Below are positions 45,308-55,257 of a stretch of DNA of 64,000 nucleotides, piece by piece (position 1 is the first letter of the stretch; each line of letters starts with the position of its first letter). The notes below the pieces were generated by a model. The model was not told where the DNA came from and did not search any database. It was given only the letters and a program-made list of their open reading frames with translations. Both the position numbers and the translations under genes were made by a program. The DNA lies in contig NZ_WEGI01000001.1 of NCBI RefSeq assembly GCF_009604425.1, positions 496,001 to 560,000 on the forward strand, written 5' to 3'. Source of the DNA: Nocardia aurantia. Lineage in GTDB: Bacteria; Actinomycetota; Actinomycetes; Mycobacteriales; Mycobacteriaceae.

Positions 45308-46639
45308 GTGAGCACGAAAGACATGATGCGGACATCGATCCCGGACGACCCGATCGTGGTCGTGGGCATGGGGGTCGAGGCCCCCGGCGATATCGAGACA
45401 TTGCCGGAACTCTGGTCGGTGCTGATCGAATCCAGGGAAACGATCGGACCGTTCCCGCGTGATCGGGAGTGGCCGCTCGGGCGGCTGCTCGGGCTCGGCG
45501 ACCGATCCGGCTGGGGCGTGGTCCAGGACGCCGGTGGATTCCTCACCGGCGCAACCGAATTCGATCCGCTGTTCTTCGGCATCAGTCCGCGCGAGGCCGC
45601 GGCCATGGATCCGCAGCAGCGGGTGGCGATGCGGGTCGCCTGGCGGGCGCTCGAACACGCGGGACTCAATCCCGCTGCGCTGGACGGTGATTCGGCCGGT
45701 TGCTGGATGGGCGTCTCGCCGCTGGAATACGGCCCGCTGATGGCCGTGGCGAGCGAGTCCAGCGGCTACCGGCTCAGCGGTACCGCGCTCGGCTCGGTGG
45801 CCGGCCGGATCTCGCACGCGATCGGCCTCGCCGGCCCGTCGATCAGCGTCGACACCTCGTGCGCCTCCGCGCTGACCGCGATCCATCAGGCCGCCGCCGC
45901 ACTGCGGGCAGGCGAATGCGACTGGGCGCTGGCCGGAGGGGTCTGCGTGATGGGCGCGCCCGGACCGTTCTACGACTTCGCCAAGAACAACGCGCTGTCC
46001 TCCGACGGCCACTGCCGGCCGTACGCGGACGAGACCACCGGCACACTCTGGGGTGAGGCCGCCGGGATGGTCGTGCTCGAACATCGTTCCCGGGCAGAAC
46101 GTTCCGGCCACGTGATCTACGGGCAGCTGCTCGGCTCCCGGGTCAACCACAACGGCAAGGGGGCGCCGATCGCGGTGCCGCGCGCCGACGCCCAGCACCG
46201 CCTGATCGACGACACCCTCGCCGCCGCCGGCATCGACCCGGCGCTGATCGGGCTCATCGAGGGACACGGAACCGGTACCGCCGTAGGCGATCCCGTGGAG
46301 CTGTCCGCGCTGATCGGCACCTACGGGTCGGCCGCCGGGCAACCCCGGCTCGGCTCGGTGAAGTCCAACATCGGCCACACCCAGGCCGCCGCGGGCGTAC
46401 TCGGCCTGCTCAAGATGCTGCTGTGCGGTGCGCACGGCACCATCGCCCCCAGCCTGTGGGCGGACACGCCGACCACGGCGGTGGACTGGTCCGCCACCGG
46501 ACTGCGCCTGGCGGCCGCCGTCGAGCCGTGGGAGGCGATCGACGGTATCCGCTACGGCGCCGTCTCCGCGTTCGGAATCGGCGGCACCAACGCGCATCTG
46601 ATCGTCGGCATGCCCGAGCTGGAGGAGGAGTATGTCTGA
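45308..46639 (+). CDS. mbtC: Polyketide synthase, ketosynthase subunit
   Basis: A 443-residue stand-alone KS (MbtC of M. tuberculosis is about 444). Catalytic residues are intact: Cys in VDTSCASAL (near 184), His in EGHGTGTAVGD (near 319) and His in VKSNIGHTQAAAG. It condenses a malonyl-type extender onto the aryl-oxazoline-lysine intermediate, with the AT-KR-ACP functions in the next protein. GTG start; the 3' end overlaps mbtD by eight bases, with GAGGAGGAG as internal ribosome site. Confidence 0.9.
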   Translation: MSTKDMMRTSIPDDPIVVVGMGVEAPGDIETLPELWSVLIESRETIGPFPRDREWPLGRLLGLGDRSGWGVVQDAGGFLTGATEFDPLFFGISPREAAAMDPQQRVAMRVAWRALEHAGLNPAALDGDSAGCWMGVSPLEYGPLMAVASESSGYRLSGTALGSVAGRISHAIGLAGPSISVDTSCASALTAIHQAAAALRAGECDWALAGGVCVMGAPGPFYDFAKNNALSSDGHCRPYADETTGTLWGEAAGMVVLEHRSRAERSGHVIYGQLLGSRVNHNGKGAPIAVPRADAQHRLIDDTLAAAGIDPALIGLIEGHGTGTAVGDPVELSALIGTYGSAAGQPRLGSVKSNIGHTQAAAGVLGLLKMLLCGAHGTIAPSLWADTPTTAVDWSATGLRLAAAVEPWEAIDGIRYGAVSAFGIGGTNAHLIVGMPELEEEYV

Positions 46640-49600
46640 CCATCGTCTTCCGGACGGCCGCACCGCGATTCTGCTGTCCGCCGACCGCGCCGAGGGGCTG
46701 CGGGCCGAGGCGCGCGCGATCCTGGACTATCTCGAACGGCATCCGCAGGTGACCCCGGAACGCGTGGCGCACATGCTGTTCCGTACCCGGATCGCCCGCC
46801 GGCACCGGGTCCTCGCCATGGTGAGCTCGCGCGCCGAACTGCTCGACGCGCTGCGTGCGGTGGCCGGAGGGACGGCGCATCCGGCGCTGGTGTCGGCGGC
46901 CGCCGCCGGCCGCCGCATCGGCTTCGTGTTCCCCGGCCAGGGCGGCCAGCGTCCCGGGCCGGGCAAGCTGTATTACGCGGTGTCCGAGGTCTATCGGGCC
47001 CGTGTCGACGAGTGCGCCGCGGCCTTCCGCACCGCGTTCGGGCACGACCGGCCGCTGCACTACCTGCTCGACGACACCGGCGAATACCACGACGTGGTCT
47101 CCGAGATGCAGCCCGCGATCCTGTTCCACATGCTGGGCCTGGCGGCCCTGTGGGAGGCGGCCGGGGTGCGGCCCGCGGCCACCGTCGCGCACAGCCTCGG
47201 CGAACTGGCCGCGATGGTGGTGGCCGGTGCGATGCCGCTGCGGGCGGCGATCGTGGTGGCGGGGCACCGATCCCGGCTCGCCGAGCAGCTGCCCGGCGCC
47301 GACGGCTACACCATGGCGGTGCTCGGCATCGACCGCGAACAGTGCGAGGAACTGCTCGCCCGGCAACCGGGCTGGGCCGAACTCGCCGTGATCAACGCGC
47401 CGAATCTCGTTGTGGTCTGCGGCGAGCGGGACACCGTCGACGCCCTGATCGCACAGGTGCAGGGCCGCAAGCGATTCGCACGCGGCTTCACCCTCCGGTT
47501 CCCCGCGCACACCTCGCTGATCACCGGTCTGCGCACCGAGTTCGAGGCCGCACTGAACGCGGATCTGCCCGGCGCGACCTTCGCGCCGACCGATGTCGCC
47601 TGCTACGGCTCGACACTCGGCGCCGCGATCGAACCCGATGTCGCACAAGCGCAGTACTGGTACTGGAACCTGCGCAACCGGGTGCGTTTCGACAAGGCCG
47701 TGGCGGCCGCGGTGCGCGACGGCGTCGACACCCTGATCGAGATGTCGGACCATCCCGTGCTGCAACTGGCCGTGCAGGACAACCTGTCCGCGCTCGGCGC
47801 CCCCGACACCCTGGTCCTGGGCACCTCGCTGCGCAGCGCCGCCGATCTCGGCGAATTCTCGCGCAACCTGGCGAGTCTCGCCGTCCACGACGCGAACTTC
47901 GCCTGGGACGGGCTGCGAGTCGGACCGTCGGAGCCGATGCCGTTGCCGCTGCGCGACTTTCCGCACACGCAGTGGGACCGCCGCCGGATCTGGGCCCCCT
48001 ATGCCGCCGATACGGACACTAGCCCGGATCCCACCGCCGTTCGCCGGGTCGTGGAACACTGGCGGCCGATTCCCGTTCCGGCACAGACCTCCCCGCACCG
48101 CGTCCTGTTCGTGGACCACACCGGCGATTGCGCGGACCTCGCCTCCACCCTCGCCGCCGCCGCGGCCCGCCGAGGTGACGTGGCCACCGTGTTCACCGCC
48201 GGGCAACTCGCCGACGGTACGGCACCCCCGCGCGGCCAGGATCGCGTTGTCCTCCTGATGCCGTCGCCGCCAAACGGCGAAACCGACTCGGCGACAACCC
48301 AACTCACGGAATTCTTCGTCCAGCGGCGATGGCTGCCGGCGCTGGACGCGCTGCGTGGCGACGGCCAGTGCTGGTTGTTCACCGTCGCGGGCGAAGAGGT
48401 GGTGGTCACCGACTCGGTCGCCGGTCGCGGAGGCGACGCCATCGATCCCACCGCCCCGCACGCGGCACTGGCTGCCGGTTTCCGTTGTGTCGCAATGGAA
48501 CGGCCCGGCCTGTTGTTGCGGCACCTGGATCTGGCTGGTATCGAGATCCACTCGGAGACAGCCGATCTGGTGGTCGCCGCTCTGTACACCACGGGGGAGT
48601 CGGAGCTCGCTGTGCGGCGGGGCACGTTGTTCGTCAAGCGGCTCGCGCTCGAGACGGCGGTGGCTACCGCGCCGGGCGAGCTGGATCTGAGCCATGTGCT
48701 GATCGTCGGCGGCACCGGCCGATTGGGTCTGCGCTGTTGTGAACACTTGGTCCGGTCCGGCGCTCGTCGGGTGACACTGCTCAGTCGCAGTGGCGAAACC
48801 GCTGACACGGCAACCGCTCTGACGCAGATCCGCCGGCTCGGGGCCGCCGAGATCGTGGTGGCTCGCTGTGATGTGACCGATCCCGGCGCGGTCGCCACGT
48901 TCGCCGCCGGCCTCGGCGATCAGCCGGTGACCCTGTTGTTGCACACTGCCGTCGGTTACGTCGACGCGCCGCTGGCCGAACTCACGGCCGCGGCTGTCGA
49001 GACCGCTGTGGCGGCGAAAGTCGTGGGCGCCGAACGGATTGTCGCGGCGGTACCGCGGTCCCCGGACTGCCGCGTGGTGCTGTTCTCCTCGGTCGTCGCG
49101 ACGTTCGGTGGCGCCGGTCAGATTCTGTACGCCGCGACCAATCGCCTGCTCGACGTCGCCGCGCGCCGCTGGCGGGAGCGCGGTGTCGACTGCGTCTCGG
49201 TGCAGTGGGGTCTCTGGAATGCCGCGGGCCTGCTCGACGAGAACGGCTGGGCCCGGATCAAAGCCACCGGCCTGCTGCCGATGTTTCCGGCCGACGCCAT
49301 CGCCGCTGGGCTGACACCGCGCGGCGGCGACGCCATGGTCCTGGCCGCTGACTGGCCACGGCTGTTCCAGGTCTTCGGCGCTTTCGGGCAGGCGTCGGTG
49401 CTGGCGGATCTGCTACCGGCGCATTTCCCCGGTGCCGGTGCCGGTGCGGCAGGCGGCCCGAACCGCTCAGGTATAGCGAACTCCACTGTGACGGACGCGT
49501 TTTCGTCATCGCCAACCGCCATCGGTGCGTCGCCGGGCGCGTGGGATACCCGGACCGCCGGCTCGGATACCGCCGGCACCAATCCTGCGCCGGCAGGCTC

Positions 49601-50186
49601 GCGCTCCGGCGACCGCGTGAGGACCGGTGGGGGCTGGAGCAATTTGCCTGGAGGTTTGCCAGGTGCGCCCGGGCCGCGCTCCGGCGACCTCATGGGGACC
49701 GACGGGGGCTGGGGCAGTGTGCCCGACGGTCTGCTGGGTGTGCCCGGCGCGCGCTCGGGCGACCTCGCGGGGACCTACGGGGGGCCGAGCAGCCTTCCCG
49801 GAGCTTCGCCGGGGTCGCGTTCCGGTGGACCGGTGGGCATGTCCGGCGGTTCGGTGACCGGTCCCGACGGGCTGGTGGGTGGGCGTGCGCCGCATCCGTC
49901 GCCCGGCCACGGCGGCGAAATGGCTTCGGCGGCAGGCGGAGCCGGGTCGGATGTTATGGGGGTCGGGGAGCGGGTGCGCGTCGAGCTCGAGGCGGTGATG
50001 GGGGCCGACGGCGAACTCACCGACGGCACCGTCCCGTTGGTGGCGCTCGGGCTGGACTCGGTGCAGGCGTTGGAGTTCCGGCGGCGCATCCAGTCCGTGC
50101 TGGATCGCGACATCCAGGTGGCGGACATCCTCGGCGGGGCGTCGCTCGACGATGTCGTGCTGATGGTGGCCGGTGCCGGTGTCTAG
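46632..50186 (+). CDS. mbtD: Polyketide synthase, AT-KR-ACP
   Basis: An 1184-residue protein. The acyltransferase domain has GFVFPGQGGQRPGPGK (near 97) and VAHSLGELA (Ser near 189). The ketoreductase has LIVGGTGRLGLRCC (near 693) and the SSVVATFGGAGQILYAATNR active-site stretch (near 820). A C-terminal ACP has VALGLDSVQALEF (Ser near 1141). There is no KS, which MbtC supplies, and no dehydratase, consistent with the beta-hydroxy acid of mycobactins. It is longer than M. tuberculosis MbtD (~1004) because the KR-ACP linker holds in-frame 25-residue repeats (see 49602-49838). Confidence 0.9.
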   Translation: MSDHRLPDGRTAILLSADRAEGLRAEARAILDYLERHPQVTPERVAHMLFRTRIARRHRVLAMVSSRAELLDALRAVAGGTAHPALVSAAAAGRRIGFVFPGQGGQRPGPGKLYYAVSEVYRARVDECAAAFRTAFGHDRPLHYLLDDTGEYHDVVSEMQPAILFHMLGLAALWEAAGVRPAATVAHSLGELAAMVVAGAMPLRAAIVVAGHRSRLAEQLPGADGYTMAVLGIDREQCEELLARQPGWAELAVINAPNLVVVCGERDTVDALIAQVQGRKRFARGFTLRFPAHTSLITGLRTEFEAALNADLPGATFAPTDVACYGSTLGAAIEPDVAQAQYWYWNLRNRVRFDKAVAAAVRDGVDTLIEMSDHPVLQLAVQDNLSALGAPDTLVLGTSLRSAADLGEFSRNLASLAVHDANFAWDGLRVGPSEPMPLPLRDFPHTQWDRRRIWAPYAADTDTSPDPTAVRRVVEHWRPIPVPAQTSPHRVLFVDHTGDCADLASTLAAAAARRGDVATVFTAGQLADGTAPPRGQDRVVLLMPSPPNGETDSATTQLTEFFVQRRWLPALDALRGDGQCWLFTVAGEEVVVTDSVAGRGGDAIDPTAPHAALAAGFRCVAMERPGLLLRHLDLAGIEIHSETADLVVAALYTTGESELAVRRGTLFVKRLALETAVATAPGELDLSHVLIVGGTGRLGLRCCEHLVRSGARRVTLLSRSGETADTATALTQIRRLGAAEIVVARCDVTDPGAVATFAAGLGDQPVTLLLHTAVGYVDAPLAELTAAAVETAVAAKVVGAERIVAAVPRSPDCRVVLFSSVVATFGGAGQILYAATNRLLDVAARRWRERGVDCVSVQWGLWNAAGLLDENGWARIKATGLLPMFPADAIAAGLTPRGGDAMVLAADWPRLFQVFGAFGQASVLADLLPAHFPGAGAGAAGGPNRSGIANSTVTDAFSSSPTAIGASPGAWDTRTAGSDTAGTNPAPAGSRSGDRVRTGGGWSNLPGGLPGAPGPRSGDLMGTDGGWGSVPDGLLGVPGARSGDLAGTYGGPSSLPGASPGSRSGGPVGMSGGSVTGPDGLVGGRAPHPSPGHGGEMASAAGGAGSDVMGVGERVRVELEAVMGADGELTDGTVPLVALGLDSVQALEFRRRIQSVLDRDIQVADILGGASLDDVVLMVAGAGV
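49602..49838 (+). repeat. In-frame 75-bp tandem repeats in the mbtD linker
   Basis: Repeat starts at 49602, 49677, 49752 and 49818 (75, 75 and 66 bp; the last period has lost nine bases). The encoded 25-residue unit reads roughly RSGDxxxTxGGWxxLPxxLxG-xPG. All copies keep the frame. They lie between the KR and ACP domains. Confidence 0.8.
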
Positions 50187-50223
50187 GACAAGTTTTCAAT
50201 CAGGGCAGAGGAAGCGCAGAGAT

Positions 50224-53200
50224 ATGTCGGACAGCGACGCCACCGAAGCCGGTGTGGGCACACTCGATCGCCGGATGGCGCTGCTGCGTCGCCGCATGCG
50301 GGAGCAGGGACTGGCCGGCGGCGAGGCGCCCGCGGCGCTTCGGGCGCGTGCCGGTGAACGTCGGCCGCTGAGCGCGGGCCAGCAGCGGATGTGGTTCCTG
50401 CAGAGCCGCGATCCGGAGGACACGACCCTCAATGTCTGTGTGGCGTACCGGCTCACGGGACCGCTGGACGAGCGCCGGCTGCACGCGGCGGCCGGCGCCG
50501 TCGTGGCCCGGCACGCGATCCTGCGCACCACCTACGGCGTGGATGAGGCCGGTGAGCCCTATCAGGTGTTCGCCGACGATGTTCCGCTCGCCTGGCAGGT
50601 GCACGACCTCTCCGGCCTCGCCGCCGACGACCGGGCCCGGCGGGTCACGGTGCTGGCCCGCCGCGAGTTCGGCCACGCCTTCGACCTCGGCGCCGAGGCG
50701 CCGGTGCGGCTCACCCTGATCCGGGTCGCGGACACCGAACACGTCCTGGTGTTCGTCGCACACCACATCGGCTGGGACGACGACTCCTGGCAGGTGTTCT
50801 TCGCCGAACTGAACGCCGCCTACCGGGGCGAGCAGCCTGACGGCGGCGTGGCCGCGCAATTCGTCGACCTCGCCGTCGATTCCGAGGAGACGGCCGAGGC
50901 CGACCTCGACTACTGGCGTACCACGCTGCAACCGATCCCGGAGGCGCTGGAGCTGCCGGGCCTGCCCGTGCTCGCGCCGTCGACCCAGGCGCAGCGGCAC
51001 GCGCTCCGGCTGCCGGACGGATTGCTGGACCGGGTGGACGTTTTCGCGCGCGCACATCACGCCAGCCGATTCATGGTGCTGCTGGCGGGATTCGGGGCGC
51101 TGATCAACCGATACACCGCCGCAACGGATTTCCTGGTCTCGGTGCCGGTGACCGAGCGGCGCGGCGCCGACGCGGAGGCGCTGATCGGCTACTTCGGCAA
51201 CACCCTGCTGCTGCGCCAGACCGTCCGCGCGGCAGACGATTTCGGCGCGCTCGTCGCGGCGACCCGCGAGGTCTGCCTCGGCGCTTTCGCCCACCAGCAG
51301 CTCGGAATCGACCGGGTGGTGCGGGAATTGAACCCGCAGCGACTCGGTGGCCGCGACGGCGCCGAGCGGCTGGTCCGGCTCGGTTTCAGTGTCCGGCGCG
51401 ACGCGTCGGGTTTCGATCTGCCCGGGATCGCCGCCGAGGTGATCGACATCGGCGCGCCGGTCGCCGCGCAGCTGCCGCTGTCGCTGACCGTGGCCGCCGA
51501 CGCCGCGGGTGATCTGGTCGAGGCCGAATACTGGGTCGAGCGTTTCGATGTCGCGCTCGTGGAGCAGCTACTCGCGCACTATGTGCAACTGCTCCACAGC
51601 GCGCTGGCCGATCCGGCCCGGCCGGTGCGCACGCTCGACCTGCTGGGCGCCGGTCGCGAGACCGTGCTGGCCCGTTCGCACGGCCCGCGCGTCGACAGTC
51701 CCGCCGCCACCCTGGTCGATCTGGTGCAGCAGCGGGTCGCCGCGGACCCGGACGCGCTCGCGCTGATCTCCGACCACGAGAAACTCAGCTACAGCGAGTG
51801 GAACCGGCGTTCGAATCGCTTGGCGCACTGGTTGATCGGCTCCGGAATCGGCACCGAGGACATCGTGGCACTGCCGATGAGCGCATCGGTGGAATTCCTC
51901 GTCGCGGCGATGGCGGTGCTCAAGGCCGGCGGCGCGTACCTGCCGATCGATCCCGCGCATCCGGCGGACCGGATCGCCTACATGATCGAGGATGCCGCGC
52001 CCGCACTGGTTCTCGACGTGGCCGAACTGCGCGCCGCGGAGTCCGCGGCGGCGGGCCTCCCGGAAACCGATCCGGTGGACGGGGATCGGGTCCGGCCACT
52101 GCGGCCGGGACATCTCGCCTACGTCATCTACACCTCCGGATCGACGGGCGCTCCGAAGGGTGTGCCGGTGGCGCACCACGCCATCGCCGAGCACATCGCC
52201 ACCTTCAGCGCCGAATGGGGCGTGACCCCGGACGAGCGGTGCCTGCAGACCGCGTCGGTGAGTTTCGATGCCTCCCTCGGTGACATCTTCGTCACACTGA
52301 CCGTCGGCGGCTGCCTGGTCATCCCGAAACCCGGTGCGCTGGGCGACATCCGGTACATCGCGGACCTCATCACCACGCACGGCGTGACCGGTATGCAGAT
52401 GGTGCCGTCGATGCTCGGCACCCTGCTGTTGCTGCCCGAGGTCAGCCGGTGGCGCTCGCTGCGCCGCGTCCCGGTCGGCGGCGAGGCGCTGCCCGGCGAG
52501 GTCGCCGACCGGTTCGCCAAGGTCTTCGACGCCGAACTGCGCAACCACTACGGCCCGACCGAGGCCGTGGTCTGCGCGACGCACCTGCGGGTCTCGGGCC
52601 CGCAGGGCGCCACGATCGTGCCGATCGGCGTCCCCAACGCCAATGTTGATGTCTACCTGCTGGATCAGTCGCTGCAACTGGTGCCGGACGAGGTGGTGGG
52701 TGAGATCTACCTCGGCGGTGACCAACTCGCGCGCGGCTACCTCGGCCGGGCCGGGCTGACGGCGGAACGGTTCGTCGCCGACCCGTTCGCGCCCGGCGCC
52801 CGCCTGTACCGGACCGGTGATCTGGCCCGCCGCAACGTTCGCGGCGAGATCGAATTCATCGGCCGCGCGGACGAACAGGTGAAGGTTCGCGGTTTCCGCA
52901 TCGAGCTCGGCGAGATCGAGTCCGCGCTCACCACCCATCCGCACGTCGGCCACGCCGTCGTGACGGTGGTCGACGATCCGGTCGGCGGACCCGCACTGGC
53001 TGCCTACGTGGTGGGCGCCGGCGGCGCGGCCGTGGATCCGGAGCGGGTGCGCGCCCACGTCGCGGCGACGCTGCCGGAATACATGGTGCCCGCCTCGGTC
53101 ACCGTCATCGATCGAATTCCGTTGACGGTCAACGGAAAACTCGACAAACGCGCGCTGCCGGACCCGGCGCCCGCGGCCCGCCGGGAATACCGCGAGCCCG

Positions 53201-55257
53201 CCACCGAGACCGAGCGCCGGATCTGCGCGATCTTCGCGGAACTGTTCGACCTCGACCGGGTCGGCGCCGACGACTCCTTCTTCGAGCTCGGCGGCCACTC
53301 GCTGCTGGCCGCGCGGCTGACCGCGCGCATCCGCGCCGACCTGGGCGTGGAACTGCCGGTGCGCACCGTTTTCGACACCCCGACCCCGGTCGGCCTGGCG
53401 GCCCGGCTCGACAGCGACCCGGACCGCGACCGCACCGGCGTCGAGACCGAGGCTCTGCACCGGGTCCGGGCGACCCGGCAGCCGGTGCTGGAACAGCCTC
53501 GCCCGGAACGTATTCCGCTGTCGTACGCGCAGCTGCCGATGTGGTACCAGTACCGGCTGGCGGGCCCGAGCCGGCTCGGCAACATCCCGTTCTCGGTGCG
53601 GCTCGAGGGGCCGGTGGACACCGCCGCGCTCACGGCCGCCATCGGCGACGTGGTCGCCCGGCACGAGTCACTGCGCACCGTCTTCCCCGAGGACGGCGGA
53701 ATGCCGTACCAGGAGGTGTATCCGGCGCTGGACGTGCCGCTGCCGATCACCGAGATCACGCCGGACGACCTGGCCGGCGCACTGGCCGAGATGGCCGACC
53801 ATCCGTTCGTCCTGGACAAGGAACCGCTGATCCGTACGGCCCTGTTCGACCTCGGCGGTGAGGTGCGGGTGCTGTCGATGGTCGCCCATCACATCGTCAT
53901 CGACCACGCGTCGCTGAGTGTGCTGATGTTCGATCTGGTCGCCGCCTACCGGACCCGGATCGGCGCGCCGACCCCGCCGCGGCCCGAATTGCCCATCCAG
54001 TACTCCGATTACGCGCTCTGGCAGCGCGACGTGTTCGATCCGGACGGGGACGGCCTGCCGGTCGGCGCGTACGGCCGGGAGCTGGTCGGCTACTGGCGGA
54101 CCGCGCTGGCCGGGCTGCCGGAGGAGGTGTCGGTCGGTCACGACCGGCCGCGGCCGGGCCTGCTCGGCAAGCGCGGCGTGATCGCGGTCCGCGGCATATC
54201 CGCGGACCGGCGTGCGGCCCTGGTGGCGCTGTCGGAACAGTCCGGCGCCACGGAATTCATGGTCTACCAGTCGGCTTTGGCGACCTTGCTGCATCGGCTC
54301 GGCGGCGGCCCCGACATCCCGATCGGCACGCCGATGGGCGGTCGCGTCGACGAGGCGGTCACCGATCTGGTGGGCCTGTTCGCGAACATGGTGGTGCTGC
54401 GCAACGATGTGTCCGGCGAGCCGACCCTGCGCGAAATGGTCGGCCGCGGCCGGGATGTCGTGCTCGACGCGCACACCTATCAGGAACTGCCGGTGCAGCG
54501 CCTGATCGAGGTGCTCAACCCGCAACGGTCGAGTTCCCGGCAGGCCCTGTACCAGACCATGATCCAGTTCCGCGGGGCCGACTGGGCCCCGGCCTCGGTC
54601 GATCTCGGCGGTAACGGGTCCACCACGCTGATCCCGTTGCCCGTCACGCTCGACATCGCACTGGTCGATCTGAACGTCAGCCTCGACGTCCGCGCCGACG
54701 GCGGGCTGGATGTGCTGATGGTCGCCAATGCCGATCTGTACGAACCGGATACGGCCGGCGTGCTGGCGGACGCGCTGGTGGACGTGCTGAGCGCGTTCGC
54801 CACCGTTCCCGACCGCCGGATCGGCGAGATCGAACTGCTCGACCCGGCCCGGCTGGAAGCGCTGCTGGCGCCGCCGGTGCCGCGCGCGGCGCCCGAACGG
54901 AGCACGGCCGCAACGAGTTCCGGTGAGACCCAGCGGAAGCTGATCGCACTGCTGGAGGAACTGCTCGACATCACCGGCGTCGGGCCCGGGGACGGCTTCT
55001 TCGCCCTCGGCGGCGACAGCGTGATCTGCGTGCAGTGGTCGTCGCGGGCCGCCGAGCGCGGCCTGCCGCTCACCCCGCAGCTGGTGTTCGAGCACGCCAC
55101 CATCGCCGAACTGGCCGCCGCCGTGGATGCCGAAGCGGCGCAGGAGGTTCCGGCCGAGGTGGCGCGGCCCGCGGACGAGCGTCACGAGGCGATGAGCGTA
55201 TCCGGCTTGGACGCCGCCACCCTCGCCGCCCTCGAATCGTCCTGGGAGGATCAGTGA
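50224..55257 (+). CDS. mbtE: Non-ribosomal peptide synthetase, C-A-T-C-T
   Basis: A 1677-residue NRPS, nearly the length of M. tuberculosis MbtE (1682). Domains are: condensation (LSAGQQRMWFLQ near 50; VAHHIGWDDD near 178), adenylation (YVIYTSGSTGAPKG near 634; NHYGPTEAVV; NGKLDKRALP near 970), carrier (ELGGHSLLAA near 1024), second condensation-type domain (LSYAQLPMWYQYRL; AHHIVIDHAS near 1221) and a second carrier (ALGGDSVICV near 1597). It should activate lysine (or N6-acyl/hydroxy-lysine) and join it to the aryl-oxazoline. ATG at 50224 follows GAGGAAG; an upstream in-frame start overlapping mbtD lacks a site. By-eye specificity residues D-A-G-Q-P-G-H-V-C are not a code I recognise. Confidence 0.9.
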   Translation: MSDSDATEAGVGTLDRRMALLRRRMREQGLAGGEAPAALRARAGERRPLSAGQQRMWFLQSRDPEDTTLNVCVAYRLTGPLDERRLHAAAGAVVARHAILRTTYGVDEAGEPYQVFADDVPLAWQVHDLSGLAADDRARRVTVLARREFGHAFDLGAEAPVRLTLIRVADTEHVLVFVAHHIGWDDDSWQVFFAELNAAYRGEQPDGGVAAQFVDLAVDSEETAEADLDYWRTTLQPIPEALELPGLPVLAPSTQAQRHALRLPDGLLDRVDVFARAHHASRFMVLLAGFGALINRYTAATDFLVSVPVTERRGADAEALIGYFGNTLLLRQTVRAADDFGALVAATREVCLGAFAHQQLGIDRVVRELNPQRLGGRDGAERLVRLGFSVRRDASGFDLPGIAAEVIDIGAPVAAQLPLSLTVAADAAGDLVEAEYWVERFDVALVEQLLAHYVQLLHSALADPARPVRTLDLLGAGRETVLARSHGPRVDSPAATLVDLVQQRVAADPDALALISDHEKLSYSEWNRRSNRLAHWLIGSGIGTEDIVALPMSASVEFLVAAMAVLKAGGAYLPIDPAHPADRIAYMIEDAAPALVLDVAELRAAESAAAGLPETDPVDGDRVRPLRPGHLAYVIYTSGSTGAPKGVPVAHHAIAEHIATFSAEWGVTPDERCLQTASVSFDASLGDIFVTLTVGGCLVIPKPGALGDIRYIADLITTHGVTGMQMVPSMLGTLLLLPEVSRWRSLRRVPVGGEALPGEVADRFAKVFDAELRNHYGPTEAVVCATHLRVSGPQGATIVPIGVPNANVDVYLLDQSLQLVPDEVVGEIYLGGDQLARGYLGRAGLTAERFVADPFAPGARLYRTGDLARRNVRGEIEFIGRADEQVKVRGFRIELGEIESALTTHPHVGHAVVTVVDDPVGGPALAAYVVGAGGAAVDPERVRAHVAATLPEYMVPASVTVIDRIPLTVNGKLDKRALPDPAPAARREYREPATETERRICAIFAELFDLDRVGADDSFFELGGHSLLAARLTARIRADLGVELPVRTVFDTPTPVGLAARLDSDPDRDRTGVETEALHRVRATRQPVLEQPRPERIPLSYAQLPMWYQYRLAGPSRLGNIPFSVRLEGPVDTAALTAAIGDVVARHESLRTVFPEDGGMPYQEVYPALDVPLPITEITPDDLAGALAEMADHPFVLDKEPLIRTALFDLGGEVRVLSMVAHHIVIDHASLSVLMFDLVAAYRTRIGAPTPPRPELPIQYSDYALWQRDVFDPDGDGLPVGAYGRELVGYWRTALAGLPEEVSVGHDRPRPGLLGKRGVIAVRGISADRRAALVALSEQSGATEFMVYQSALATLLHRLGGGPDIPIGTPMGGRVDEAVTDLVGLFANMVVLRNDVSGEPTLREMVGRGRDVVLDAHTYQELPVQRLIEVLNPQRSSSRQALYQTMIQFRGADWAPASVDLGGNGSTTLIPLPVTLDIALVDLNVSLDVRADGGLDVLMVANADLYEPDTAGVLADALVDVLSAFATVPDRRIGEIELLDPARLEALLAPPVPRAAPERSTAATSSGETQRKLIALLEELLDITGVGPGDGFFALGGDSVICVQWSSRAAERGLPLTPQLVFEHATIAELAAAVDAEAAQEVPAEVARPADERHEAMSVSGLDAATLAALESSWEDQ

